Below are positions 32,490 through 40,529 of a stretch of DNA of 64,000 bases, one piece after another. Source of the stretch: a virus. The position numbers and the translations under genes were made by a program. The stretch lies in the IMG/VR virus record IMGVR_UViG_3300050821_006345, positions 62,001 to 126,000 of that record. One strand, written 5' to 3'. Each line of letters starts with the position of its first letter. The first letter of the stretch is position 1. The notes beneath the pieces were generated by a model that saw only the letters and a program-made list of their open reading frames with translations, did not search any database and had not been told where the DNA came from.

Positions 32490-33772
32490 AATGTGAACGT
32501 CCCGCCAACAAACTCATACCCAAGAGATTTATAAACTTCCAGCCTCTTTTGGGAGTGGCGGCTTGCTAAACTGTGGAAGCCGTCAGTCCAGTCATAAATC
32601 AGACCATATTCCTTGCCTGGGAAAGAACGCAAAACACGACCTGTTCTTTGGGTGACGCGCGCCGAACTACGTCCTGCTGAAAGCATGATTAAAACATTGC
32701 TCCGTGGAAAATTTGCGCCCTCATCTAGGAGTGATGTAGAGACGATGGTTTTTATTTCTCCGGAGTTAAACTTTTCCAATGCGGATCGGCGCGCTTTTAT
32801 TCCCATCTTGCTATGCACCACCACCGCGTCTGGAATCCTATCTGCGAGTTCTTTTCCATGTTCAACTTGGTTCACCAGCACAATCACGCTGTCGTTCTTG
32901 TGCCTGATGGCCATTCCAATCGCCTCCTCGTTCCGCGTCCGGTTTTCAACGATTCCAAGCTTGACCAGAAATTGCCATGCAATTTGCCCCTTCATTTCTT
33001 GCTCCATGCCGTAAAGCTCGCTGGCGCATTTATGGATTGATTCGGCGGACGCACCAGCAGAGCGAAGTCGGCCAATCTCCGCCTCCTTCTTTTTTAACGC
33101 TCCGGCCATCCACCAGTTCCTGCGCTTCTTGCATTCCATTATTATCTGAATGTCCATCATGTCGCCAATGCCTCGGTCTGTTCCGTTAAGCATAATCACT
33201 TTTGCAGGAGCAAGGTTGGTCTGCACGTCTTCTCGCGTGATTGTGTGGTGTTCTCCATCAAAGAAAGACATCAGTGTTTTATATGCTTCCTCGTCCTCTG
33301 GAATCGTGGCTGTGAATCCCCAAAACGCACCGCGACAGGTTTCGACTTGAGACTGCCACTGGAGTGCGGTTGCCAAATGATGAATTTCGTCCCCAATGAG
33401 GACGTCGCGATCTGACCAGTCGGTGTTCGCTGCTGCACACGCAACCTTCAGGTCAATCTTTGCACCATCACCTTCGTGGCATCGTGCTTCCCATTCAGCT
33501 TTTGCCTTGGTTGGTTCTACTTTTATGCCGTAGAAGATTTGAAGCATGGCCTCGTATGCTTGACCACATTGCTCTAATGTATTAGCAAGCCACCCCACCA
33601 TTGCCTTTCTGTTGCGATTCTTTGCCATCACCACGCGATGCAAAGCTCCTGCGGCAATGCAGGTCTTTCCAGAAGCAGCCGGGGCCTCAATTATGCCCCT
33701 CGGCCTCGACGCCAGCCACTCAATGGCCGGAGGTTGATAGACGCGCCACTGGAAGTCAGTGAATGAACTCAT
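32486..33772 (-). CDS. DEAD/DEAH-type helicase
   Basis: 428 residues of superfamily 2 type. The Walker A-like loop is APAASGKT (about residues 32-39), the Walker B variant is DEIHH (about 147), motif III is GFTATIP, and motif VI is QRTGRVLRS (about 380). The two RecA-like domains have a Cys/Lys-rich linker and the protein belongs to the Ssl2/XPB-like group common in phages, which unwind DNA. It is translated with an upstream 49-residue zinc protein (ATGA). It does not have terminase motifs. Confidence 0.88.
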   Translation of the reverse strand: MSSFTDFQWRVYQPPAIEWLASRPRGIIEAPAASGKTCIAAGALHRVVMAKNRNRKAMVGWLANTLEQCGQAYEAMLQIFYGIKVEPTKAKAEWEARCHEGDGAKIDLKVACAAANTDWSDRDVLIGDEIHHLATALQWQSQVETCRGAFWGFTATIPEDEEAYKTLMSFFDGEHHTITREDVQTNLAPAKVIMLNGTDRGIGDMMDIQIIMECKKRRNWWMAGALKKKEAEIGRLRSAGASAESIHKCASELYGMEQEMKGQIAWQFLVKLGIVENRTRNEEAIGMAIRHKNDSVIVLVNQVEHGKELADRIPDAVVVHSKMGIKARRSALEKFNSGEIKTIVSTSLLDEGANFPRSNVLIMLSAGRSSARVTQRTGRVLRSFPGKEYGLIYDWTDGFHSLASRHSQKRLEVYKSLGYEFVGGTFTL

Positions 33773-33918
33773 CGGTTACAAGGCGGTGGTTCTTTGTGGC
33801 AGCAAATTTCACCGCACTTTGGACAATAGTAATAAAATCCAAACGCACTCCATTTGGCAATTTCTTTGCAGCATTCGCTGGTTAGAATATCCAGCTTTTT
33901 AAGTTTTGGCCTTTTCAC
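33769..33918 (-). CDS. 49-residue zinc-ribbon protein
   Basis: GTG start at 33918, stop at 33769-33771 overlapping the helicase ATG. Cys pairs are CC near residue 16, then CPKC and ICC toward the end, with a basic N-terminus. The GTG overlaps the stop of the upstream gene (GTGA). Operon structure supports translation. Function unknown; helicase accessory is possible. Confidence 0.65.
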   Translation of the reverse strand: MKRPKLKKLDILTSECCKEIAKWSAFGFYYYCPKCGEICCHKEPPPCNR

Positions 33919-34103
33919 GGTCGCTTAATATCGGTGTGGCGGATGGTAAGCGTTGCGCCTTCCGATATGCCTTTGCCGTCCACTTTCACGGAGTAGAACT
34001 GCCAGCCTTTCGGCACGATGTTCTTTTCCTCGACGTAGGTCAAGATGTCCTGCGCGGTTAGCTCAACCGTTATCGTCGTGGCCAGTTCGGTGGATATTTT
34101 CAT
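33915..34103 (-). CDS. Small hypothetical protein
   Basis: 62 residues from the ATG at 34103 (a GTG at 34112 is the alternative). A compact beta-like pattern (TITVELTAQDILTYVEEKN) followed by a hydrophobic-basic C-terminus. The stop overlaps the zinc protein start. No family recognised. Confidence 0.55.
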   Translation of the reverse strand: MKISTELATTITVELTAQDILTYVEEKNIVPKGWQFYSVKVDGKGISEGATLTIRHTDIKRP

Positions 34104-34105
34104 GG

Positions 34106-34462
34106 TTAGCACCAGCCGAATTTGTCTGTGATTTTATTAAACGCGGAATACCGACGCTCTTGGTGGTCATCCATTAGCTTTTGCTCTGCATCCGTCCACT
34201 TCATAAAATCAGACGAGACTTTAGGAGGCTCAAAATACTTGCCGGTAAATACGTTTATCACGATGTCTTCCACTTCCATTTTGCGAATAATTCCATCGCG
34301 ACATTTGAACTTAACGGTTATGTCCTGCTTGCCTCCCGAATCAATGTCCATGTCTCGGTATGGCTCCATTAAGTCTGATAGAAGATTTTTATCCAATACT
34401 CCTCGCTTGGCACACGCCATGACTGAAGATTCAAAAGCTGAAAATGCGGCATTGTTTCCCAT
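34106..34462 (-). CDS. Hypothetical protein
   Basis: 118 residues from the ATG at 34462 (the frame extends to 34489, but the first codons look unlikely). Mixed helix-strand with an acidic-basic pattern, including VKFKCRDGIIRKMEVEDIVI and a C-terminal FNKITDKFGWC. No family recognised. Confidence 0.55.
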   Translation of the reverse strand: MGNNAAFSAFESSVMACAKRGVLDKNLLSDLMEPYRDMDIDSGGKQDITVKFKCRDGIIRKMEVEDIVINVFTGKYFEPPKVSSDFMKWTDAEQKLMDDHQERRYSAFNKITDKFGWC

Positions 34463-34466
34463 AATT

Positions 34467-35540
34467 TTACACGTTTTTACTGATTTCAAAAATAAGTTTG
34501 TTCGGCGATCCGGCCTCCACCAGACACTTCATGTTGGCGGCCAGCAGCGCGTCCTTAAGGTCTTGCGTCACCTTGGTCGAGGCGTCCTTCGGAAACACCA
34601 GCACCCAGTGCGTGCCGATGTTGGTGAGTGACGACCTCCACTTGGCGTCCCTGATGCCGATTTTAGCTCCTCTGGCCACGTTCTCAATCTGCCTGTAAAC
34701 CAGCTGCTGATCTTCATCGGTCTGGGTTGATTTTTTGCGCCACTTAAACGAGGCTTTTGCGGAGTTGGCCGTGCAGAGGATGTTCATCGTCCACAGACCG
34801 CCGGTGATTTGCTGAAGATCTGGATAGCCGAATCCAGCTGCGTAAAGCGCATCGCGCATCTCCCGACGCTCTTCCTTATTTGGTGTCTCGTCAAAGACAA
34901 CCCGCCATCTCAAGGTGCTATTTGGCGACCGCTCCCATTTCAATTTGCCGGCGAATTTCGGAAACTTGGCGTTAAGATAATCCTGAAGCACCATCCAGAT
35001 ATAGTTCTGCGGATCAATCTTTTTCACCGTCTCTTTCGGCTTCGTCGGCACAGTGGAAACCGGAGGAATGGCGTCGTCAACATCCTTGGCCTCGGTCGCC
35101 AAAGAATCAAAGAACTTCGACTCGACTCCGAGTGAATCCTTGATGGCATTATAAGTTGTCAGGGAAGATTCGGCATGGGACTTAACTGTGGATTCCATCC
35201 GCTTTACATAGGCTTCCACTTCCTCGTCGGAATTTGGCAGGAAATATCCATCTCCATCTGAAAGCACTGGAATCTTGTATCGCACGCGGAGCGACCTGAT
35301 TTCCTCCCTCACCACCCGGCACATGGTCTCGTAGAACTTGGCATGGAGGTCTTTGGCGTAGGCTGGATGAGATAGTTGCCAAGCATCGTTCTCGGCTATC
35401 TCCCGCTGGCCGATTCTCAAGCCTTCGCCCCAGTTGGCCTCAAGGATGGAGAGCATGACGACCTCATTGGGCTCAAGCATCTCGGTCGCGGTTTTAATCC
35501 GTTCCTTGACGCGGTCTTTTACTGGAAGCTGGTCGCTCAT
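34467..35540 (-). CDS. Hypothetical protein with duplicated RRM-like half
   Basis: 357 residues. The N-terminal 150 residues are helical and charged. The C-terminal half has two related modules: the first has RWRVVFDE ... EERREMRDALYAAGF and the second HWVLVFPKD ... KVTQDLKDALLAANM, each ending in a beta strand. This pattern resembles a beta-alpha-beta fold used in nucleic-acid binding. It sits in the DNA metabolism block next to the helicase operon, but the family is not recognised. Confidence 0.55.
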   Translation of the reverse strand: MSDQLPVKDRVKERIKTATEMLEPNEVVMLSILEANWGEGLRIGQREIAENDAWQLSHPAYAKDLHAKFYETMCRVVREEIRSLRVRYKIPVLSDGDGYFLPNSDEEVEAYVKRMESTVKSHAESSLTTYNAIKDSLGVESKFFDSLATEAKDVDDAIPPVSTVPTKPKETVKKIDPQNYIWMVLQDYLNAKFPKFAGKLKWERSPNSTLRWRVVFDETPNKEERREMRDALYAAGFGYPDLQQITGGLWTMNILCTANSAKASFKWRKKSTQTDEDQQLVYRQIENVARGAKIGIRDAKWRSSLTNIGTHWVLVFPKDASTKVTQDLKDALLAANMKCLVEAGSPNKLIFEISKNV

Positions 35541-35541
35541 T

Positions 35542-35706
35542 TTATTTACAACGCTTGCATTTCCGTCCGCTGCGGTCTCCGTCGCGCCACTGGCTTAACT
35601 GGACACCACAGACCATCGTGGCGACCATCTGCGGGCCGAACCACCTCGGACGATGGATTATTCCGCCATGGCGGTTGGTTAAATTTACTGGAGATGGTTT
35701 AGCCAT
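35542..35706 (-). CDS. Small basic protein
   Basis: 54 residues from the ATG at 35706: a Gly/Pro/Trp-rich N-terminus (HRPRWFGPQM) and a Cys/Lys-rich C-terminus (GRKCKRCK) that may bind zinc. It has a TTGACT promoter directly upstream. A plus-strand frame overlaps but lacks context. Confidence 0.5.
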   Translation of the reverse strand: MAKPSPVNLTNRHGGIIHRPRWFGPQMVATMVCGVQLSQWRDGDRSGRKCKRCK

Positions 35707-35722
35707 TTCATATCGTTGCACC

Positions 35723-35751
35723 AGTCTGCGAAAAACGGACGGACAAGTCAA
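35723..35751 (-). promoter_or_regulatory. Promoter, TTGACT ... CAGACT type
   Basis: TTGACT (35746-35751), 17 bases ending TTTCG, CAGACT (35723-35728). The same arrangement, including the TTTCG before the -10 box, occurs at 46420-46448. Confidence 0.5.
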
Positions 35752-36287
35752 CGAAGCATTTTAGCGTTTTTCTCGGCATAAAATGCTTTCCAGTGACGCT
35801 CGTCCATGAATGGCGAATAATGCGGAACGCCATCGTCCAATATCAGCCTCCATTCTCTCCAAGGAGCCCAAGTTTCTTCTGGCGGCAGATCCGGCTCGCT
35901 TGGCAATCCTGCGGAAGATAGAATTAGTGATCGATGATTTAAAACAGCACTCTGATACTTACTCGAATAAACACCATCGTCCACCATAGACTGCAATCGG
36001 TTTCTGTGAATTGCGTTATGGCAAAAATTACAAAGAGCAACCACTTGAGACATTGTAGCCACTCCTTCCTCCCAATAAAAATTATAGCATTCATGCGCTT
36101 CGAGCCACTGGCGGAATTTTGCATCCTGCTTCCTAACACCACAGGCCATGCACCGATATTCGGCCACCGAATACGTTTTCTCCCTCTCTTTGTCCCACCA
36201 AGTTTTGCCGTAAATCGTTCTTGGATTTACGCCGTGCAGTGGTTTAGGAAGCGTGGGGTGCAGTAAAAGAGACGGGTTTGGCACCAC
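35748..36287 (-). CDS. HNH nuclease, four-cysteine type
   Basis: 179 residues. A GTG at 36287 is chosen because a GGAGG sequence lies 6 bases upstream, one of few clear Shine-Dalgarno sites here. The core has CMACG, AHECYNFYW (the HE pair) and ALCNFCHNAIH, the classical zinc-stabilised HNH layout. N-terminal region is Pro-rich (PLHGVNPRTIYGKTWW). It is likely a free-standing DNA endonuclease; whether homing or DNA repair is unclear. Confidence 0.75.
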   Translation of the reverse strand: MVPNPSLLLHPTLPKPLHGVNPRTIYGKTWWDKEREKTYSVAEYRCMACGVRKQDAKFRQWLEAHECYNFYWEEGVATMSQVVALCNFCHNAIHRNRLQSMVDDGVYSSKYQSAVLNHRSLILSSAGLPSEPDLPPEETWAPWREWRLILDDGVPHYSPFMDERHWKAFYAEKNAKMLR

Positions 36288-36390
36288 GAAAAACCTCCGC
36301 AAGTATTATGTCAATGTTGTTTAATTCGGTATATGGGAAATCATCAAATCGCACTCCGGGAGGGCCAGTCTTAAATAGCTTTTGAACCAT
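36244..36390 (-). CDS. 48-residue protein upstream of the HNH gene
   Basis: ATG at 36390, stop at 36244-36246, overlapping the HNH gene by 44 bases in another frame. The product begins MVQKLFKTGPPGVRFDDFPY and has balanced composition. A TTGACT promoter ends five bases before the ATG. Coding is plausible; function unknown. Confidence 0.45.
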   Translation of the reverse strand: MVQKLFKTGPPGVRFDDFPYTELNNIDIILAEVFRGAKPVSFTAPHAS

Positions 36391-36395
36391 GATTT

Positions 36396-36423
36396 ACTTT
36401 AATTCTTTTACTATTAAAGTCAA
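36396..36423 (-). promoter_or_regulatory. Promoter, TTGACT type
   Basis: TTGACT (36418-36423), 16 bases, TAAAGT (36396-36401), with the ATG at 36390 only five bases beyond, so any mRNA would be leaderless or nearly so. Confidence 0.5.
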
Positions 36424-36436
36424 CAGCTTCATTGGC

Positions 36437-36724
36437 TTACATTCCCATCGCTGTTCTTGCCTTCGCTAAACGAGCTTGGGCCATGCCTAGCTTTATTCGT
36501 ATCGGCTTAACCTTTTCCATCGAAGAACCAGACAGCGCAGACAGTTGCTTCTTGAGGCTGGTCACCGTCTTCTTCTGAAACTCGAACTCGTCCTCCGGCG
36601 ACCTTGCAAGGCGATACTTTGACCGGAAGGCGACGGCATCGGTCTTGGCGGGCATGATGATTGTCCCGTTGGCAATCCCCTTGGCGATAATATAGCGGCA
36701 TTCATTTATGAATTCGGCATCCAT
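36437..36724 (-). CDS. Small helical protein, hypothetical
   Basis: 95 residues, mainly helical with charged residues (SPEDEFEFQKKTVTSLKKQLSAL) and a basic C-terminus. Start overlaps the upstream stop by one base. No family recognised. Confidence 0.5.
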   Translation of the reverse strand: MDAEFINECRYIIAKGIANGTIIMPAKTDAVAFRSKYRLARSPEDEFEFQKKTVTSLKKQLSALSGSSMEKVKPIRIKLGMAQARLAKARTAMGM

Positions 36725-37116
36725 TAGATTGGTGGTTCGGTGGCTTCAACTGGCTGGAAGATACCCGCCAGGTTTTCATGGACTTGGGGGGTGGTTTTGC
36801 TCTCCTGCTCGGCCAGTTTAACCTCAACGCAAGACGTGACCGAACCGTAGACGGCAAATGCAACGAGCCGAAAGGCGTCGACCAAGTTCGGCGCAGCCCC
36901 AACACTTTCCAGTCCGATCGGAGAGACTGTGAACACGAACCAATCGCGCTTGTCTTGGTTCTGGCGGATTACAAAAGCATCCCCCCCGGTTGGACATGGA
37001 TTGCTTCCGGTGTGCCGGATTGAATAGCTTCCGTCGGGAAGCTCGTCAATCGTGGCGATGTAGTTAACGAGCGCAAGCGACTCGATGGCAAACTGTTTTA
37101 TGGTTGCTGGTTGCAT
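36724..37116 (-). CDS. Small hypothetical protein
   Basis: 130 residues; a beta-rich middle with DELPDGSYSIRHTGSNPC and KRDWFVFTVSPIGLES, and an acidic/Pro-rich tail. The N-terminal MQPATIKQFAIESLALVNYI is hydrophobic-helical. No family recognised; it is in the DNA metabolism block. Confidence 0.5.
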   Translation of the reverse strand: MQPATIKQFAIESLALVNYIATIDELPDGSYSIRHTGSNPCPTGGDAFVIRQNQDKRDWFVFTVSPIGLESVGAAPNLVDAFRLVAFAVYGSVTSCVEVKLAEQESKTTPQVHENLAGIFQPVEATEPPI

Positions 37117-37120
37117 GAGA

Positions 37121-37375
37121 TTAAAGTGATTCTAATTCGGCGTGGATTTTCTTGATTCTTTCGGCCAAAATTGCAGAGCAGTCTGCCTTGAATTTTAACA
37201 GAACTTCTTTAGGAATAAACTGAAGACTTGGAGAGCCGCCTGTGGATCGAATGCTGGCGCGAAAATCTGACGCCGCATCATCAGGCGATAGTTTATCAAA
37301 TTGCTCAAGATCGTATGTTGCGTCTTCGGATTGTTGGATTAGTTCGTTGGCTCGTTTCAGTGCGTCTTTGGTCAT
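37121..37375 (-). CDS. Small hypothetical protein
   Basis: 84 residues from the ATG at 37375, mostly helical (DALKRANELIQQSEDATYDLEQFDKL) with a C-terminal LKFKADCSAILAERIKKIHAEL. No family recognised. A longer upstream frame is out of context. Confidence 0.5.
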   Translation of the reverse strand: MTKDALKRANELIQQSEDATYDLEQFDKLSPDDAASDFRASIRSTGGSPSLQFIPKEVLLKFKADCSAILAERIKKIHAELESL

Positions 37376-37413
37376 AATGTTAGAATTTACGTTTGATGGT
37401 TCATCGGGTGAAA

Positions 37414-37878
37414 TTATTCTGGCGTGATTTGTTTTGGGTCTCGCTTGGACTTCTCCCATTCAGGGACGGTCTGCGAAAGGTTTTTCTTGTTGGCGTTATA
37501 CCATTCCGATCCATCAACCTCTGTTATTTCTATCTCCGTCCTCTCCTCTTCTTTGGTCTTAACTTTGACCTGCTTGACCGTTCTATTGATTTCTGTTTCT
37601 GAATCGCCCTCCACGCATCCAGCATAGACAAGCGCATCTTCCAGAAACTTAATCCCGGCTTCAATGTTGGTTCTATCAAGCATGCGTCTGCGGAAGCTTG
37701 TAAAGCGGACGCGAGTGCGTCTTGGGCGATCTTCTTTTCCTTCGTCCGTCCCCAATGATTTAGGCTGAAGAGGTAGTTGAGGCTTGGGATTTTGTATTTT
37801 ACGACTATCTTCATTTGCTATTTGCTCCTCTATTCGTTGTCGAAGCTCTGGTGTTAATTTGCCAAGGTTGAGTGCCAT
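37414..37878 (-). CDS. RusA-like Holliday junction resolvase, C-terminal half in one frame
   Basis: 154 residues. The C-terminal 70 residues align with the catalytic half of RusA: a strand (RVRFTSFRRRM), LDRTN in place of the usual DxDN, then KFLEDALVYAG ... EGD and a final strand (RTEIEITEV). The N-terminal 50 residues (GKLTPELRQRIEEQI) are a helical extension. The usual RusA N-terminal strand and HW-type motif are not in this frame but in the overlapping frame at 37530-37814. The enzyme would resolve recombination junctions. It may depend on a frameshift, or the N-terminal half may be dispensable. Confidence 0.6.
   Translation of the reverse strand: MALNLGKLTPELRQRIEEQIANEDSRKIQNPKPQLPLQPKSLGTDEGKEDRPRRTRVRFTSFRRRMLDRTNIEAGIKFLEDALVYAGCVEGDSETEINRTVKQVKVKTKEEERTEIEITEVDGSEWYNANKKNLSQTVPEWEKSKRDPKQITPE
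37530..37814 (-). other. Overlapping frame encoding a RusA-like N-terminal half
   Basis: A 94-residue frame that starts inside the RusA-like gene and reads KIPSLNYLFSLNHWGRTKEK and DALASALQASA. This fits the N-terminal strand and helix of RusA-like resolvases, whose catalytic half follows in the other frame. After about residue 45 the reading becomes a shadow of the catalytic frame. It could reflect a frameshift mutation, programmed frameshifting, or chance. Not counted as a separate gene. Confidence 0.35.
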
Positions 37879-37881
37879 AGG

Positions 37882-38067
37882 TTACAGGTCGTCAATCTCG
37901 TCGCGGACTTCTTCTCCATCGTCCATGAGCCGCTTCAGTCTCAGGACAGTATATGGCCCATCTTGGTCGGTGCAGGCTCCGCCGAGTGTTGCGACGTCTT
38001 TTACCACTTCGATTGGCGATGTGACGACATCGAACCCAGTTTTAAGTATTTTGCCTAATAGCCCCAT
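37882..38067 (-). CDS. Small hypothetical protein
   Basis: 61 residues (MGLLGKILKTGFDVVTSPIE), with a weakly amphipathic N-terminus and an acidic C-terminus (DDGEEVRDEIDDL). Such short phage proteins with a GLLGKILKTG start are often seen near SSB or annealing genes; no function assigned. Confidence 0.5.
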   Translation of the reverse strand: MGLLGKILKTGFDVVTSPIEVVKDVATLGGACTDQDGPYTVLRLKRLMDDGEEVRDEIDDL

Positions 38068-38071
38068 AACG

Positions 38072-38455
38072 TTATTGTTTTAAGCCTTGAAAGATTCGAC
38101 TGCGCTTTCTGGCCGATTTTCTGGCCAGCGATTCCTCAACCACCTTCTGGCGGGCGTAATAGATCAGACAGGCCGCGATGTGCTTGCATTCAGACAAGAT
38201 GCCAAGCTCCGCCTGCTTGTGCTTCCGATATTCAAAGTCCGAACACGTGCAACTTCCATTCCTGACATCGTTGCCGAACTCGTCGGCCACCGGCAGCGTC
38301 TCAAGGTCGACGCGATATGCATGGTCAAGCCACGTCTCACCATCGGCAGGGATGGCGTCCTCCTTCTCGACGTGGTAGGAGAGCGACTCGTGGTCAATCG
38401 GCTCCACTCGAAGCGGAACCAATCGCTGGGCTTTGTCTGGATGGTCTTCAGGCAT
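38072..38455 (-). CDS. SWIM-type zinc-finger protein
   Basis: 127 residues from the ATG at 38455. The zinc pattern CTCSDFEYRKHKQ ... ECKHIAA matches the SWIM finger (CxC then CxH). SWIM domains bind nucleic acid or mediate recombination complexes. The C-terminus is basic (SARKRSRIFQG). It lies next to the RusA-like and methyltransferase genes. Its start lacks a Shine-Dalgarno. Confidence 0.7.
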   Translation of the reverse strand: MPEDHPDKAQRLVPLRVEPIDHESLSYHVEKEDAIPADGETWLDHAYRVDLETLPVADEFGNDVRNGSCTCSDFEYRKHKQAELGILSECKHIAACLIYYARQKVVEESLARKSARKRSRIFQGLKQ

Positions 38456-38534
38456 TGGCTGTAAATATAGAATAGCCTTTGTTTTGGCACAATAAATACT
38501 TGATGTTTTCTTTATAGGTGCGACAATTATCTGG

Positions 38535-39284
38535 ATGAAAGATACTAGAATCTGCCGATTTTGCGGCACCGAATTTGCTGCGAAACATTACAACGAGCAT
38601 CTTTGCTCGGATGAGTGCAGGCGCAAGATTAATCACAAGCACTCGCATCACTGGGAAGGCCGATGTGAGCGCTGCGGCACAGGATTCAAAACGCACAGAA
38701 AGTCTCAGAGATTTTGCTCGAAGGAGTGCTTTTACGCCACGAGGAACGAGGTTGTTTACAAAAACAAATGCGTGACGTGCGGATGTGATTTTGTAGTGGA
38801 TTCCGATCATAGAAGAAAACAGACCTGTAGCCGCGATTGCCAGTTGAAGTTTATGTCCAATATTTCAAAATCCAATGCCGGATGCTTATCTGGCCTCGTC
38901 GCCGGAAGGCAGACACAATCAAAACGGCGAACCACAGTGCCAGAAAAGATTGGCTTTTCAATTCTGGACGCCATCGGCGTTAAATATGTGCCGCAGAAAA
39001 TCATGTTTGATAAGTTTTGCGTTGATGCGTTCCTGCCAGAACAAAACGCCGTGGTTCAGTTTGATGGTGATTATTGGCACGGGCATCCAGAACGATTTCC
39101 AGAGCCAGACAAACGCCAGAGGAATCAGATTTCAAAAGATAAATCACAGGACGCATATTTTAAGAAGTGCGACGTTCGTGTTGTAAGGCTTTGGGAATGC
39201 GACCTTAAGAAACGGCCAGATTGGTGCAGTAATCATATTAGTTCCTCGCTTCAGTTGGCACATCTCCAATGTCCGCAATGTTGA
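38535..39284 (+). CDS. Homing endonuclease, zinc fingers plus VSR/EDxHD-like nuclease
   Basis: 249 residues on the plus strand. Three Cys-rich zinc units (CRFCGTEF, CERCGTGF, CVTCGCDF, each with a following CS.eC) precede a C-terminal nuclease of the very-short-patch-repair type (DKFCVDAFLPEQN, then VQFDGDYWHGHPE, then KKCDVRVVRLWECDL). This pairing is known in EDxHD homing endonucleases such as I-Bth0305I. It overlaps the 3' end of the ParB-methylase gene by 47 bases in the opposite direction. Confidence 0.78.
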   Translation: MKDTRICRFCGTEFAAKHYNEHLCSDECRRKINHKHSHHWEGRCERCGTGFKTHRKSQRFCSKECFYATRNEVVYKNKCVTCGCDFVVDSDHRRKQTCSRDCQLKFMSNISKSNAGCLSGLVAGRQTQSKRRTTVPEKIGFSILDAIGVKYVPQKIMFDKFCVDAFLPEQNAVVQFDGDYWHGHPERFPEPDKRQRNQISKDKSQDAYFKKCDVRVVRLWECDLKKRPDWCSNHISSSLQLAHLQCPQC

Positions 39285-40527
39285 ATGGTTGGCCGTTTCT
39301 GGTGATTTGATATTCAATGGAGTTCTCTCCTGCGAATCGGTGAATGCGCGAAATAATCCGGTCGACGAACTTCGGGTCAAGTTCAATGCCGAAGAAATTT
39401 CTCTTGGTCTTGATACAGGCGATTGCTCCGCTGCCAGACCCGGCAAAGAAGTCGATGACGTTATCTCCTTCGTGGCTAGAGTTCTTTGTTGCTCGCTCGT
39501 AAATGGCGACGGGTTTGGCAGTCGGATGTTGAATTTGTGTTGTCGGCCTGTCAATATCCCACACATTGTTTTGTGTTCTGTCCTCAAGGGGACAAAGCCG
39601 AGGTGCGCCCTCCTTCCACCCGTAGAAACATGGTTCCATCTTATTGTGAAAATCGCCCCTGGACATCACGGCGTGCGATTTATTCCAGATGATGGTATTG
39701 CTCCACCAGAAGCCGCACTCCGGAAGAACCTGCATCATTATTCCCCACTCCTTCGTGGACATGAATGAATAAATATGCGCGCCGGGAAGCATTGCGGCGG
39801 CGAAAGATGTAAACGCATCGCGCATGAATTGCCTAAAATCCTCCTGTGACATGGAATCATTCATTATCTGGCCAGATTCACCAGACTCCTCGACCGCGTT
39901 AGAAGACTGCGTGTAGCCAACATTATAGGGCGGATCTGAAACGGCCAAATGCGCCAATTCTCCGCTCATCACCTTGTTCACCACGTCAAGGCTAGTCGTG
40001 TCTCCACAGATAAGCCTAACTGTGGAATGGTCGGTTTTTATCTCATACAAATCTCCCACCACCGTCAGCGGCGTTCCCACCCCGCCTTCCGGCACGTCGT
40101 CGTCTCCTGCTGTCTGTGCGCCGCCGCCTTCGTCAATTCCAAATTCTTCAATGTCCACTCCCCATTCCATGAGTTTTTCAGAATCCCATGCGTTGTTCAA
40201 AATGTCTGCGTCAAAAATTCCATTTTGCACATTGTCTCTAATGCAAATTTCGTTTCGACGTTCTTCGGAAATATCCATGACCGCAACAGGCACCTCTTCC
40301 ATGCCGATGTGTTGGGCTGCTTTTAGGCGCATATTGCCGGCGAACACGACGTTGTCTGGAGTTATCAGCAATGGCCTCACAGTGAGATAATCTCTGTTGG
40401 CCCGCAGCGAGTCACACAGGATTTTGAAGCTTGGCTCGTCAATTGTCCTCGGATTATTTTCGAGAGGAATCAGCGTATTGGTGCGGACGTATTTTACTTC
40501 AAGTATTGGTTGGCGTTCAGTGGGCAT
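39238..40527 (-). CDS. ParB-fused DNA methyltransferase
   Basis: 429 residues. Residues 1-120 are a ParB-like nuclease domain (VRTNTLIPLENNPRTIDE, then GNMRLKAAQHIG). Residues 160-400 are an amino-group DNA methyltransferase with the DPPY catalytic motif (SDPPYNVGY, about 200) and the SAM-binding FAGSGSGAIAC near 360. The fusion is widespread in phages and protects or regulates DNA. It is followed by a small helical gene (40530-40787). Homology and motifs are strong. Confidence 0.87.
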   Translation of the reverse strand: MPTERQPILEVKYVRTNTLIPLENNPRTIDEPSFKILCDSLRANRDYLTVRPLLITPDNVVFAGNMRLKAAQHIGMEEVPVAVMDISEERRNEICIRDNVQNGIFDADILNNAWDSEKLMEWGVDIEEFGIDEGGGAQTAGDDDVPEGGVGTPLTVVGDLYEIKTDHSTVRLICGDTTSLDVVNKVMSGELAHLAVSDPPYNVGYTQSSNAVEESGESGQIMNDSMSQEDFRQFMRDAFTSFAAAMLPGAHIYSFMSTKEWGIMMQVLPECGFWWSNTIIWNKSHAVMSRGDFHNKMEPCFYGWKEGAPRLCPLEDRTQNNVWDIDRPTTQIQHPTAKPVAIYERATKNSSHEGDNVIDFFAGSGSGAIACIKTKRNFFGIELDPKFVDRIISRIHRFAGENSIEYQITRNGQPFNIADIGDVPTEARN

Positions 40528-40529
40528 GA

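Noticed and set aside
32486-33772. Terminase large subunit
   Set aside because: The motifs (DEIHH, GFTATIP, QRTGR) are those of a superfamily 2 helicase, and no terminase nuclease domain follows.
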